Shown: positions 1 through 5,760 of the stretch, piece by piece | How the letters are laid out: each line of letters begins with the position of its first letter | How positions within the stretch are numbered: the stretch's first letter is position 1 | Source: a virus | Reading direction: 5' to 3' (one strand) | DNA length: 25,254 nucleotides | Virus record (IMG/VR): IMGVR_UViG_3300030101_002866 | Location: 1-25,254 of that record | Position numbers and translations under genes: made by a program | Notes under the pieces: model-generated | What the model saw: the letters and a program-made list of their open reading frames with translations, nothing else | Database searches by the model: none | What the model was told of the DNA's origin: nothing

Positions 1-247
1 CGCAGTTCTCTACATAAGATGTCTTGTTAATGAATGTGCTACCCTTAAATTCCTCAGCTAATCCGTTAGCTAATACTCTACCTTCTTCATTCAGGATAGA
101 TGCAAGGATAGTTATTGATTGGTCTGTCTTCTCTACTATTTCTGTAGTAAGCGAATAGTTTGGAAAGTTTTTTCTGAAATAAATAAGTCTCTCATTTACT
201 TCAACATACTCTTTTCCGTGAATGTTTATTGTTTTTAATTTTGCCAT
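1..247 (-). CDS. Erf/Sak-type single-strand annealing protein, N-terminal part (cut by window edge)
   Basis: Reading leftward from an ATG at 247, the first 82 residues are visible and the gene runs off the window at position 1. The protein starts MAKLKTINIHGKEYVEVNER, then has LIYFRKNFPNYSLTTEI and ends at INKTSYVENC. The segment TSYVENC, normally followed by ETSAVGRALG in this family, and the opening HGKEYVEVNERL are characteristic of phage Erf/DUF1071-type recombinases. Those proteins anneal single strands during phage recombination and replication. The start lies inside the 3' end of the upstream gene (47-nt out-of-frame overlap). The call is from motif memory; the C-terminal half cannot be checked here. 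Confidence 0.75.
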   Translation of the reverse strand, partial: MAKLKTINIHGKEYVEVNERLIYFRKNFPNYSLTTEIVEKTDQSITILASILNEEGRVLANGLAEEFKGSTFINKTSYVENC

Positions 248-650
248 TTGATTTTGAATTTAATTTAAATTTAATTTTACTGTACTTATTTAGTACATTA
301 GTTCGTGCCGACTTTAGCGACTGAATCTGTTTAGGATTCCTTCTACCGTTCATTTCTCTTTTAATTGATGCTTCAATTTTATCAAGTTTTAAACGATAGT
401 TAGACAAAGATAATTCATAAACACCAATTCTCCAACCTTTTTCTAAAAAAATATTTAGCTGAGGTTCGGTAATGTTTGAATACCACTCTCCGCCTAATGA
501 GGTGTTTAATATTTCAACCGTTTTTGTTTCGTGGTCTTGATGAATTTTGCACCCATACAACAATCGAGCATTGTATTTATTTCCACTTAGGTTTGCACTA
601 TACTCGTCTGCCATTGCTTGATTCATTATGTCTTCTAAAGAATATTTCAT
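201..650 (-). CDS. Hypothetical 149-aa protein with basic C-terminal tail
   Basis: Starts at ATG 650, immediately after the stop of the DnaA-like gene. It has a mixed alpha/beta-looking N-terminal part with KTVEILNTSLGGEWYSNITEPQ and a Lys/Arg-rich helical tail from about residue 90. I do not recognise a family. The last ~15 codons overlap the start of the Erf-like gene out of frame. Its place between a DnaA-domain protein and an annealing protein suggests a role in replication or recombination, but that is context only. Confidence 0.7.
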   Translation of the reverse strand: MKYSLEDIMNQAMADEYSANLSGNKYNARLLYGCKIHQDHETKTVEILNTSLGGEWYSNITEPQLNIFLEKGWRIGVYELSLSNYRLKLDKIEASIKREMNGRRNPKQIQSLKSARTNVLNKYSKIKFKLNSKSNGKIKNNKHSRKRVC

Positions 651-968
651 TTATGAAACCGCAAACTCTACACCTCCCGTGTAAGATAATGTATTCACAA
701 TTTTTTGATAGTCTTCGTCTGACTCTACCTTATCTGAAACCACATCGATTCCGTGTATGATAGTTGAATGTCCGACATTGTATCCGTATCCACCCATATA
801 CTCTTGGATGTATCTTATCTGCATTGGTCTATGAAAACAAAGATAGTAAAGAAGATGTCTTGCATCTACAATGTCTCTTCGTTTAGATTTTGTCATTAAG
901 TCTTCCTCAGTTATGAGAAACTCTCTGCAGACTCTCTTCACAAAATAATCGAATATATTTTTCTTCAT
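651..968 (-). CDS. DnaA domain-IV-like DNA-binding protein (105 aa)
   Basis: The protein resembles the C-terminal helix-turn-helix domain of DnaA without the AAA+ part. It has DIVDARHLLYYLC (compare R/D-x-x-A-h-Y-L in DnaA domain IV), then a helix PMQIRYIQEYMGGYGYNVGH and the signature-like HSTIIHGI in the place of the DnaA DHTTVLHA motif. At 105 aa it is about the size of that domain plus a short N-terminal helix. In bacteria this domain binds DnaA boxes; a stand-alone phage copy could mark a phage origin or compete with host DnaA. The ATG overlaps the upstream stop (ATGA, 965-968). The family call is by motif. Confidence 0.72.
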   Translation of the reverse strand: MKKNIFDYFVKRVCREFLITEEDLMTKSKRRDIVDARHLLYYLCFHRPMQIRYIQEYMGGYGYNVGHSTIIHGIDVVSDKVESDEDYQKIVNTLSYTGGVEFAVS

Positions 969-1165
969 TTTATTTTAGTTTTATTGCCGAAGATTTCCCC
1001 ATATGATTTAAATATATCATTGAGAATGTCTACTGCAGAATTAGAATTATGATTTTGTTTTTCTTTTAACTGACTCATCCATTGGTCGTATCGATACTCT
1101 TCATCGATGTGTGAGTCCTGATTTTTTTCACGCTCTTCCGTGAACATTTGCTTTGATTTTGACAT
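965..1165 (-). CDS. Hypothetical 66-aa charged protein
   Basis: First gene downstream of the promoter at 1191-1222. It is very hydrophilic (Lys/Glu/Asp/Asn-rich; HIDEEYRYDQWMSQLKEK) and has no membrane segment or recognisable motif. Its stop overlaps the DnaA-like start by 4 nt (ATGA), indicating translational coupling. Function unknown. Confidence 0.65.
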   Translation of the reverse strand: MSKSKQMFTEEREKNQDSHIDEEYRYDQWMSQLKEKQNHNSNSAVDILNDIFKSYGEIFGNKTKIK

Positions 1166-1190
1166 ATAATTTGATTTGATATTTGATTAG

Positions 1191-1222
1191 TAAATATACT
1201 TAATGTTTATTTATTGTCCAAA
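1191..1222 (-). promoter_or_regulatory. Bacteroidetes-type early promoter
   Basis: On the minus strand TTTG (1222-1219) is followed after exactly 20 nt by TATATTTA (1198-1191), one base from the TAnnTTTG consensus. The -33 element lies in the last codons of the upstream DUF1599-like gene. It would drive 965-1165, the DnaA-like gene, 201-650 and the Erf-like gene. Confidence 0.65.
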
Positions 1223-1491
1223 TTTTTTCTATTCTTTTTCAGTTGAACTTTTAATAAGATTAAGTATCCGATTAAGTCACTGACGCTATCTTCAGTTGCG
1301 TCTGTTATGCCACGCATTTTAATACGAGATAGCTTATCATCTATCCTCGCACACAACCCCTCCACTGCATCTAACTTACTAAATATTTTAGGTGGATTGT
1401 TTGCGGTATCTCCATACGCTTTATTCTTTTCAAGTAAAAGCATTACTATTTTTCTTGCCTCTTCTTTTATTATATCTTCTGTCTTCGCCAT
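1207..1491 (-). CDS. DUF1599-like protein (nucleotide-modification-associated type)
   Basis: 94 aa containing EKNKAYGDTANNPPKIFS near the N-terminus, ARIDDKLSRIKMRG in the middle and EDSVSDLIGYLILLKVQ near the C-terminus. This order (KAYGD, ARIDDKLSR, E-D-x-x-DLIGYLxLL) is typical of the small phage DUF1599/Nmad1 proteins, all-alpha proteins often found with base-modification or nucleotide-pool genes. The biochemical role is not established. The start overlaps the stop of the upstream gene by one base. The final codons contain the -33 element of the next promoter. Confidence 0.7.
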   Translation of the reverse strand: MAKTEDIIKEEARKIVMLLLEKNKAYGDTANNPPKIFSKLDAVEGLCARIDDKLSRIKMRGITDATEDSVSDLIGYLILLKVQLKKNRKNLDNK

Positions 1492-1826
1492 TATATCTTC
1501 ATAAAATTATTATCGAAAATATACTGCTCGACTTCATTAATATCTTTGTCCTGCTTATCCGCCTTATACCAAGTTCCATCTTTCAGTAACTCTATGTAAG
1601 CTCCGCTAATGTACGCCATTACATTCGTGGTGTCATCGTGCAATGTGTCTCCTTGAAAATTGTTTACAAAGTCAATACGACTTAACAATCTACCCGTGTC
1701 TTTGAAGACACTAATAGTAAATTCTTTCTCTTTGTCTGCATATTGTTGCATCCTTTGGATGTAATAGGTATCGGGCTTGGCTCGTAATTTTTCTGCCGTT
1801 GCCTCCTTTAAATAAATTGATTTCAT
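1491..1826 (-). CDS. Hypothetical 111-aa protein; carries an internal palindrome copy
   Basis: Soluble protein starting MKSIYLKEATAEKLRAKPDT and ending FDNNFMKI; the pattern GAYIELLKDGTWYKADKQ is the most ordered-looking part. No family recognised. The stretch coding V-F-K-D-T (1696-1711) is an exact copy of the 16-bp palindrome that otherwise lies in spacers of this module. It is translationally coupled to the DUF1599-like gene (stop/start overlap at 1491). Confidence 0.7.
   Translation of the reverse strand: MKSIYLKEATAEKLRAKPDTYYIQRMQQYADKEKEFTISVFKDTGRLLSRIDFVNNFQGDTLHDDTTNVMAYISGAYIELLKDGTWYKADKQDKDINEVEQYIFDNNFMKI
1696..1711. repeat. 16-bp palindrome copy 1 (intragenic)
   Basis: Exact GTGTCTTTGAAGACAC (7-bp arms, TG centre) inside the 1491-1826 gene, read as V-F-K-D-T on the coding strand. 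Confidence 0.85.
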
Positions 1827-1837
1827 AATATTAAATT

Positions 1838-1972
1838 TTAATGTTCGACTTGTTCTTCTACTTCATCAAGGTGTTGGTTAACAACCCTTGAAACATAAAG
1901 AGGAATGTCTACCAATCTTTCTTTGGTGCCATCCTCCCATTCGACTTCTATGCTATACGCTTTTATCCTCAT
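1838..1972 (-). CDS. Small hypothetical protein (44 aa)
   Basis: I take the start as ATG 1972, which overlaps the TGA of the upstream gene (ATGA, 1969-1972). A longer reading upstream would only extend antiparallel through that gene in another frame. The product, MRIKAYSIEVEWEDGTKERL..., looks like a small beta-rich, acidic domain. A G-rich run lies upstream of the ATG. Function unknown. Confidence 0.65.
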   Translation of the reverse strand: MRIKAYSIEVEWEDGTKERLVDIPLYVSRVVNQHLDEVEEQVEH

Positions 1973-2232
1973 ACGACTTCCCCCCTTTCTTCTGCTTGTG
2001 ATTCCTCGTGTGTCATCACAACACAATCTCCTACTATAACCTTTCCACACATTGCAGATACTTCTAAGTTCATTGGTAAGTGCATAAGTATTCCTTCCTC
2101 GTTACAGAAGATTACATACTTGTCGGTATACACTGCTTCAATGTATCCGCCTACTGCTTTTTGTTTTGGCTCAAGTCCGAGACATTGAAAGTTATCCGTG
2201 ACTTCTCCGTTTGCTTTGATTAATTTTGCCAT
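1969..2232 (-). CDS. DUF3846-like small phage protein (87 aa)
   Basis: Starts at ATG 2232, downstream of the promoter at 2266-2297; more upstream codons would precede the promoter and are rejected. The sequence has VGGYIEAVYTDKYVIFCNEEG, then LMHLPMNLEVSAMCGK and VIVGDCVVM. The order GGYIE-V, CNEEGxLxxLPxN, IVGDxV matches the small phage DUF3846 type. No enzymatic activity is known. Confidence 0.68.
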   Translation of the reverse strand: MAKLIKANGEVTDNFQCLGLEPKQKAVGGYIEAVYTDKYVIFCNEEGILMHLPMNLEVSAMCGKVIVGDCVVMTHEESQAEERGEVV

Positions 2233-2265
2233 AAGATTTAATTTAATTAATGTTTGATTTCTGTT

Positions 2266-2297
2266 CAAAGATAGTACAATTATTTTGATTGTCCAAA
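2266..2297 (-). promoter_or_regulatory. Bacteroidetes-type early promoter
   Basis: Minus strand TTTG (2297-2294), 20-nt spacer, then a perfect TATCTTTG (2273-2266). It lies in the 3' end of the upstream gene, as at 1191-1222. It drives the DUF3846-like gene and the three genes coupled to it. The leader contains AATCAAACATTAAT, also found in the leader of the 4791 promoter. Confidence 0.75.
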
Positions 2298-2600
2298 TAT
2301 TTGACTGCCATATTTTACCCACCAATGTCCATCTATAATTCGCTTGTCTACCTCGTGCCAATTTTGAATAGCCATCGGCTTTGGTTTTGGTAAGAGTCCG
2401 ACTTCAATACCAATTCGTAGTCCTAATTTCAATGCCTCGTCTATCTCATCGTGTGATTCGATTAAGGATTCAGAGTCATCATCGTGTACTACAAATAATT
2501 CGTGAGCCAACCATACCTCTTCTCTTTTTTTCTTTCCGTACTTCATTCGTTCAGTTACATCAAGCCAAACAAATCCGTCTTTAGTTATATATATTCCCAT
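2280..2600 (-). CDS. Hypothetical 106-aa protein
   Basis: Starts MGIYITKDGFVWLDVTERMKY and continues through VWLAHELFVVHDDDSESLI to WHEVDKRIIDGHWWVKYGSQ. It is soluble, with Trp/His-rich segments. No family recognised. The stop is one base from the following promoter's -33 box region. It sits directly after the 2602-2895 gene. Confidence 0.65.
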   Translation of the reverse strand: MGIYITKDGFVWLDVTERMKYGKKKREEVWLAHELFVVHDDDSESLIESHDEIDEALKLGLRIGIEVGLLPKPKPMAIQNWHEVDKRIIDGHWWVKYGSQIFGQSK

Positions 2601-2601
2601 T

Positions 2602-2895
2602 TTAATTTAAATTTAATCGTGGTACAAACCCACTAAGTTTATGTTTTAATATTAGTATTACTTTTTCTTCTATGTAGCTATACCACTCTACTATATGATA
2701 GTCTTGTGTTCCATTGACTTCATCGTGTCCTCGCTTACATTCGCCATCGTAAAGTTTGTGTAGTCTGAAATATCTGTTACTGATTTCTCTAATTAGAAAG
2801 TCTTCTGTTGCTTGGTCGCTCAGAGGAAGACTCTCAAGTTCTAATATCTCTCGCATCATAAATTGTGCAAGTGCTTGTTTAGTTTTCTTATTCAT
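2602..2895 (-). CDS. Hypothetical helical 97-aa protein
   Basis: Predicted mostly alpha-helical (MNKKTKQALAQFMMREILEL..., EWYSYIEEKVILILKHKL). It has one CKRGHDEVNG segment but no paired cysteines. No family recognised. The start overlaps the 3' end of 2888-3292 by 8 nt. Confidence 0.65.
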   Translation of the reverse strand: MNKKTKQALAQFMMREILELESLPLSDQATEDFLIREISNRYFRLHKLYDGECKRGHDEVNGTQDYHIVEWYSYIEEKVILILKHKLSGFVPRLNLN

Positions 2896-3292
2896 TGCTC
2901 TTCAGTTTTAAGTTAAACACTTCATCTGCTACAATATCTATCGCAAGATAAACTTGTTCAATCGTAGCTTCATTGTTCAATGCTTTGATTAATACTTCTT
3001 GTGCCACTTCACTTTCACAATCATAGTTCTGCATTACATCTTCTATGTGCCAAAGGTTATCGGTCTGATATCCTCGCAACTCTAACTCATTGCGTAAGTC
3101 TTGCGTTGATATTTCTTTCAAGTCTTGCGTTGATACTTCTTCTATAATCTCATCTATCATTTGAGATGCTTCCATACTTGGATAATGGTCTATTGGATTT
3201 CCAAAAGTTTTCTCGTAAAGAGATTCGATTTGCTCTACACTTAGATGTTCTTTTAAGAATCTATATAATTTGATTTGTTTTATGTCTTTCAT
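2888..3292 (-). CDS. Conserved-type phage protein with duplicated STQDL motif (134 aa)
   Basis: The C-terminal half (DLRNELELRGYQTDNLWHIE, then YDCESEVAQEVLIKALNNEATIEQVYLAID) resembles a small helical protein common in flavobacterial phages, best known by its LxxRGYxTDNLWHxxDV and ALxNEATMEQIW-like segments; its function is unknown. Residues around 53-65 repeat themselves (VSTQDLKE-ISTQDLRNE), encoded by two near-identical ~21-nt tandem units at about 3098-3140. It is the first of three overlapping small genes. Confidence 0.68.
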   Translation of the reverse strand: MKDIKQIKLYRFLKEHLSVEQIESLYEKTFGNPIDHYPSMEASQMIDEIIEEVSTQDLKEISTQDLRNELELRGYQTDNLWHIEDVMQNYDCESEVAQEVLIKALNNEATIEQVYLAIDIVADEVFNLKLKSNE

Positions 3293-3317
3293 TTGATTTA
3301 ATTTTAATTGATTAATA

Positions 3318-3602
3318 CTATAGATGTCCTCCTGTTTTTAGTTTGTCACAATCGTATCTCCATTCAGATTCTGAATCAGGTTCGTTCATACAAGAATTGT
3401 AATGTGAATTAGCATCAGCATCTGTTCCAAAGCCATATTCATATGTGGCTTTATCCATTGCCTCGTCTATTTTATCTACATATAAGTCCTCGTGTTCAAA
3501 CAGATAGTCAGTCAAATTGTCTTCTGTTATATTGTTTGGTACTTCTATTTCTACTTCTGCAAATTTGTGGTAGATACTTCTTTGTTGAATTTTTACTTTC
3601 AT
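3318..3602 (-). CDS. Hypothetical 94-aa acidic protein
   Basis: Start chosen at ATG 3602. Reading further upstream would run through the spacer hairpin at 3617-3642. The product begins MKVKIQQRSIYHKFAEVEIE and has an acidic body (TEDNLTDYLFEHEDLYVDKI) ending in HYNSCMNEPDSESEWRYDC. The N-terminal part looks like a beta strand pair followed by a helix. No family recognised. Confidence 0.66.
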   Translation of the reverse strand: MKVKIQQRSIYHKFAEVEIEVPNNITEDNLTDYLFEHEDLYVDKIDEAMDKATYEYGFGTDADANSHYNSCMNEPDSESEWRYDCDKLKTGGHL

Positions 3603-3616
3603 TTGATTTGATTTAT

Positions 3617-3642
3617 GAGCAGTGTCTTTGAAGACACCGCTC
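3617..3642 (-). repeat. Spacer hairpin with palindrome copy 2
   Basis: GTGTCTTTGAAGACAC (3622-3637) extended by GAGC/GCTC arms, giving an ~11-bp stem with one mismatch. It sits about 15 nt upstream of the ATG at 3602 and just after the stop of the amidotransferase fusion gene. On the minus strand no U-run follows, so it is not a simple terminator. The flanks (ATTAATCAG upstream, ACTGCTCATAAATC downstream) match copy 3 closely. No CUGAUGA...GAAA core is present, so it is not a ribozyme. Confidence 0.75.
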
Positions 3643-3657
3643 TGATTAATATTTATT

Positions 3658-4725
3658 TTAACAATACTCGCTATTGATTTCATCTTTGGTATACTCCGCT
3701 CCACATCCTACACATTGGTAGTTATCTGATATGCCATCGTGTACCAAGTCATTGAAACAAGCAGTGCAGTATGGAGAACTGCTCTCCACATCACAATCAA
3801 AGTCTAACTCTACTTGTCTGTCATCGACTACGATTGGCTCATCGAAAGTGAATGGTCGGTAGCTATACTTTGGTCTTTGGTATTCGTAAGACTCAGTATG
3901 ATTCTTACCATTCCATCTACCCTCTTCTTGTGGATTGAAATAAACCCAACACATCAACTCTCTGTCTTTGACGATGATAGGAATTTGCTTTCGCTTGTAC
4001 CATCTTGGATGTCCTTCTAACCCATCTATGCTCTTTAGATTGGCATCGCTGACTTTGAACACATCAACTTTTACATTGTGTCCTTTGCCTTTCTTTTCGA
4101 ATAGGTAAGGTAGTCCATCAACTACCAAAGGATACTTGTCCTTTGTCTTTCCATTACCGAGATGTTTTGATGAGGTAAGGTAAGTGTAGTAGTTACCAAA
4201 CCCTTTCTTCAGTGTTCCATACACTGCGATAAGATTGTCTTGTAACACATTACCTTTAGAGTACCACACTCCATCTTTCTTTACCCAATTCAACTTGTTG
4301 TAGATTTGGAATGTTCTGTTGCGAGTATTGATAGATACAAACCTTGCTTCAAACTTCTGTAGCTGACTCGCCCAAGTATGTCGTGGTGTCTTGCCAAGTC
4401 TGATAGCTAAGTCTTCAGTGTCTGTCATTCGCTCACTGCCATATCCTTGTGCAGTTCCATTCATCATCAACAACTCATCTTTGTTGTATCCACATCTGAA
4501 TGGATGAGTATTCTCTTTACAGATTCTACCAATGGTTGCATACCTAAAGTGTGCAATGTATGGTCTGTCTGTATTGAGCAACTGATACTCTTTTGATTTG
4601 TGATAGCTGACCTTGAAAGTGTCGAGCCATACGATTCCCAATCCATGAGGATTGATTTTTGCGGATGTTTTAAGAACTTCTGTCGGCACATCCTTGCCTT
4701 TCTGTTTAATAATAATGATACACAT
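3658..4725 (-). CDS. Class-II glutamine amidotransferase / gamma-glutamylcyclotransferase / zinc-ribbon fusion (355 aa)
   Basis: Domain 1 (about residues 1-160) reads as an Ntn-type glutamine amidotransferase. Cys2 directly follows Met1 (MCIIIIKQKG), with NPHGLGIVW, IAHFRYATIG around Arg61 and MNGTAQGYG...TDTEDL, equivalent to the HNG...SDTE segment. Domain 2 (about 164-262) is AIG2/GGCT-like: AVYGTLKKG at 168-175, KYPLVVDGLPYL, then IDGLEGHPRWYKR with candidate catalytic Glu237. Domain 3 is a C-terminal zinc ribbon, Cys320-x2-Cys323 and Cys338-x2-Cys341. Both enzyme types act on gamma-glutamyl/amide bonds. Together with the amidoligase nearby they match the amidoligase-linked phage gene sets described by the Aravind group; substrate unknown. 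Confidence 0.8.
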   Translation of the reverse strand: MCIIIIKQKGKDVPTEVLKTSAKINPHGLGIVWLDTFKVSYHKSKEYQLLNTDRPYIAHFRYATIGRICKENTHPFRCGYNKDELLMMNGTAQGYGSERMTDTEDLAIRLGKTPRHTWASQLQKFEARFVSINTRNRTFQIYNKLNWVKKDGVWYSKGNVLQDNLIAVYGTLKKGFGNYYTYLTSSKHLGNGKTKDKYPLVVDGLPYLFEKKGKGHNVKVDVFKVSDANLKSIDGLEGHPRWYKRKQIPIIVKDRELMCWVYFNPQEEGRWNGKNHTESYEYQRPKYSYRPFTFDEPIVVDDRQVELDFDCDVESSSPYCTACFNDLVHDGISDNYQCVGCGAEYTKDEINSEYC

Positions 4726-4740
4726 AGTGTTTCGATTTAT

Positions 4741-4770
4741 GTAGCAGTGTCTTTGAAGACACAGAACTAC
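4741..4770 (-). repeat. Leader hairpin with palindrome copy 3
   Basis: GTGTCTTTGAAGACAC at 4747-4762, framed by GTAG/CTAC arms (4741-4744 and 4767-4770). It lies in the leader between the promoter at 4791-4822 and the ATG at 4725. Sequence on both sides is nearly the same as around copy 2 (ATTAATCAG ... ACTGCT(A)CATAAATC), so the two spacers share ancestry. No ribozyme core is present. Confidence 0.75.
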
Positions 4771-4790
4771 TGATTAATGTTTGATTTAGA

Positions 4791-4822
4791 CAAAGATACG
4801 ACAATAATTCGACATATCCAAA
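4791..4822 (-). promoter_or_regulatory. Bacteroidetes-type early promoter for the amidotransferase fusion
   Basis: Minus strand TTTG (4822-4819), 20-nt spacer, perfect TATCTTTG (4798-4791). The expected start is about 5-8 nt downstream, giving a ~55-nt leader that contains the palindrome hairpin. Confidence 0.78.
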
Positions 4823-4832
4823 TCTTTTTTTT

Positions 4833-4994
4833 CTATCTACTGACAACTGCAGTAAATTTTTCTCGAAGAATCCACTTGTACTTTCCGATGTTCTCGTTGT
4901 ACACTCTGTCGATTGCTTCCCATTTCGTATAAGCAGGTACGACTTTGATTTGTCGCCCTGCATACCTGACCTTAAAGTATTTCTGTCTTTCCAT
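4833..4994 (-). CDS. Small basic hypothetical protein (53 aa)
   Basis: ATG 4994 overlaps the TAA of the upstream gene by one base (TAATG), and the frame runs to TAG at 4833-4835. The product MERQKYFKVRYAGRQIKVVP...KYKWILREKFTAVVSR is Lys/Arg-rich with alternating hydrophobics, suggesting a small beta-alpha domain. It was chosen over an overlapping reading in another frame because of the start/stop coupling and its composition. Function unknown. Confidence 0.65.
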   Translation of the reverse strand: MERQKYFKVRYAGRQIKVVPAYTKWEAIDRVYNENIGKYKWILREKFTAVVSR

Positions 4995-5344
4995 TACTTC
5001 TCGTTTTGATTAACAACTTTGCCGTCTACCATTCTCTCAACTCCGATTATCTTATGTCCCTTTCGACACATATAGCTATACCAATTCTCGAAATGCTTTT
5101 CGTTGTTAAAGTCTTTGACATTGGTTCCATAGTTACCATACACAGATTTAATTGTGATGCAGTATGTTACTTTCTCTTGCGGTTTGTAGTCCAACTTGAA
5201 CTGCTCCATCTTTTCGTGGATATTCTTACCGCTATAGTCCTTGTAGTTACAAGGAAAGTCTACAAGTTTGCTATTAAAGTTTGAAGAGTAAACTTGTGTA
5301 AATGATTTGACTGCTTCATCAGTCCATTCGAATTTAGTTTCCAT
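4994..5344 (-). CDS. Hypothetical 116-aa protein downstream of a hammerhead ribozyme
   Basis: The start is ATG 5344 (METKFEWTDEAVKSFTQVYS); a longer in-frame reading would pass through the ribozyme at 5364-5427 and is rejected. The middle contains QEKVTYCITIKSVYGNYG and the end has FENWYSYMCRKGHKIIGVER. It is soluble. No family recognised. If the ribozyme cleaves, its mRNA would begin with a 25-nt leader carrying a 5'-hydroxyl. Confidence 0.68.
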   Translation of the reverse strand: METKFEWTDEAVKSFTQVYSSNFNSKLVDFPCNYKDYSGKNIHEKMEQFKLDYKPQEKVTYCITIKSVYGNYGTNVKDFNNEKHFENWYSYMCRKGHKIIGVERMVDGKVVNQNEK

Positions 5345-5363
5345 ATTTTTGTTTTTAATGTTT

Positions 5364-5427
5364 GACATAGAGAGCAGTGTCTTTGAAGACACCACCCTTT
5401 CGTTCATTGAGAACTCATCAGTATGCC
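5364..5427 (-). ncRNA. Type I hammerhead ribozyme (HHR3), palindrome copy 4 as stem III
   Basis: Read on the minus strand from 5427: stem I strand GGCAUA, core CUGAUGA (5421-5415), stem II GUUC-UCAAU-GAAC (perfect 4 bp), core GAAA (5401-5398), a long stem III in which GGGUGGUGUCUU pairs through AAGACACUGCUCU around a CA loop (13 bp counting A15.1-U16.1, with three G-U pairs), C17, then UAUGUC pairing back to GGCAUA (6 bp, one G-U). All invariant core nucleotides are present. Predicted cleavage is after C17, between 5370 and 5369. The 5' end overlaps the TAG of the TM-protein gene and cleavage would lie 25 nt before ATG 5344. Confidence 0.85.
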
Positions 5428-5648
5428 TACGCTCTATCTTCTTTCCACACTGCGATATTTATGAGTAGTAAAAACCAACCAATTACTAAACAAAATATAC
5501 TCGTTGCTGAGGCATAAGTGAACTCAACGAAACTAAAATACTCTGCATTGTTTTTCCATATGTCAATTAGAACTCTAAGAGCCATTGAATAAACGAATAG
5601 TGTTACGATGTTAAGTGTTACATTTTGAATGTTGTTAAATGTCTTCAT
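5427..5648 (-). CDS. Two-TM membrane protein (73 aa)
   Basis: Two hydrophobic helices are visible: about residues 9-30 (VTLNIVTLFVYSMALRVLID) and 46-68 (ASATSIFCLVIGWFLLLINI), separated by a short polar loop NNAEYFSFVE and ending in charged WKEDRA. It is likely an inner-membrane protein. It sits between the amidoligase gene and HHR3, with HHR2 in its 5' leader. Function unknown; it could anchor or assist an envelope-acting pathway encoded by its neighbours. Confidence 0.68.
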   Translation of the reverse strand: MKTFNNIQNVTLNIVTLFVYSMALRVLIDIWKNNAEYFSFVEFTYASATSIFCLVIGWFLLLINIAVWKEDRA

Positions 5649-5672
5649 TTTATTAAAATTTAAATTTGTTAA

Positions 5673-5724
5673 TCTGTTTCGACCTTTCGGTCATCATCAG
5701 GATAGGCACACACCTATCGACAGA
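5673..5724 (-). ncRNA. Type III hammerhead ribozyme (HHR2)
   Basis: Minus strand from 5724: stem III strand UCUG, U16.1, C17, then stem I GAUAGG-UGUGUG-CCUAUC (6 bp), core CUGAUGA (5700-5694), one extra U, stem II GACC-GAAA-GGUC (4 bp, GAAA tetraloop), core GAAA (5680-5677), and CAGA closing stem III with UCUG. Predicted cleavage is between 5719 and 5718, after GUC. Stem III is open, so the ribozyme body would stay on the 70-nt leader of the TM-protein gene (ATG 5648). The only departure from the textbook fold is one unpaired base between A9 and stem II. Confidence 0.85.
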
Positions 5725-5760
5725 AAGCAGTTTTACATCTTGCTTAGGATGAGATAGAAC

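Noticed and set aside
3617-3642. Hammerhead or rho-independent terminator at palindrome copy 2
   Set aside because: No CUGAUGA/GAAA core is present and no U-run follows on the minus strand, so only a hairpin repeat is claimed.
4706-4963. 85-aa minus-strand frame across the amidotransferase promoter
   Set aside because: It crosses the promoter and leader hairpin, is Ser/Leu-rich with no domain look, and conflicts with the better coupled 53-aa frame at 4833-4994.
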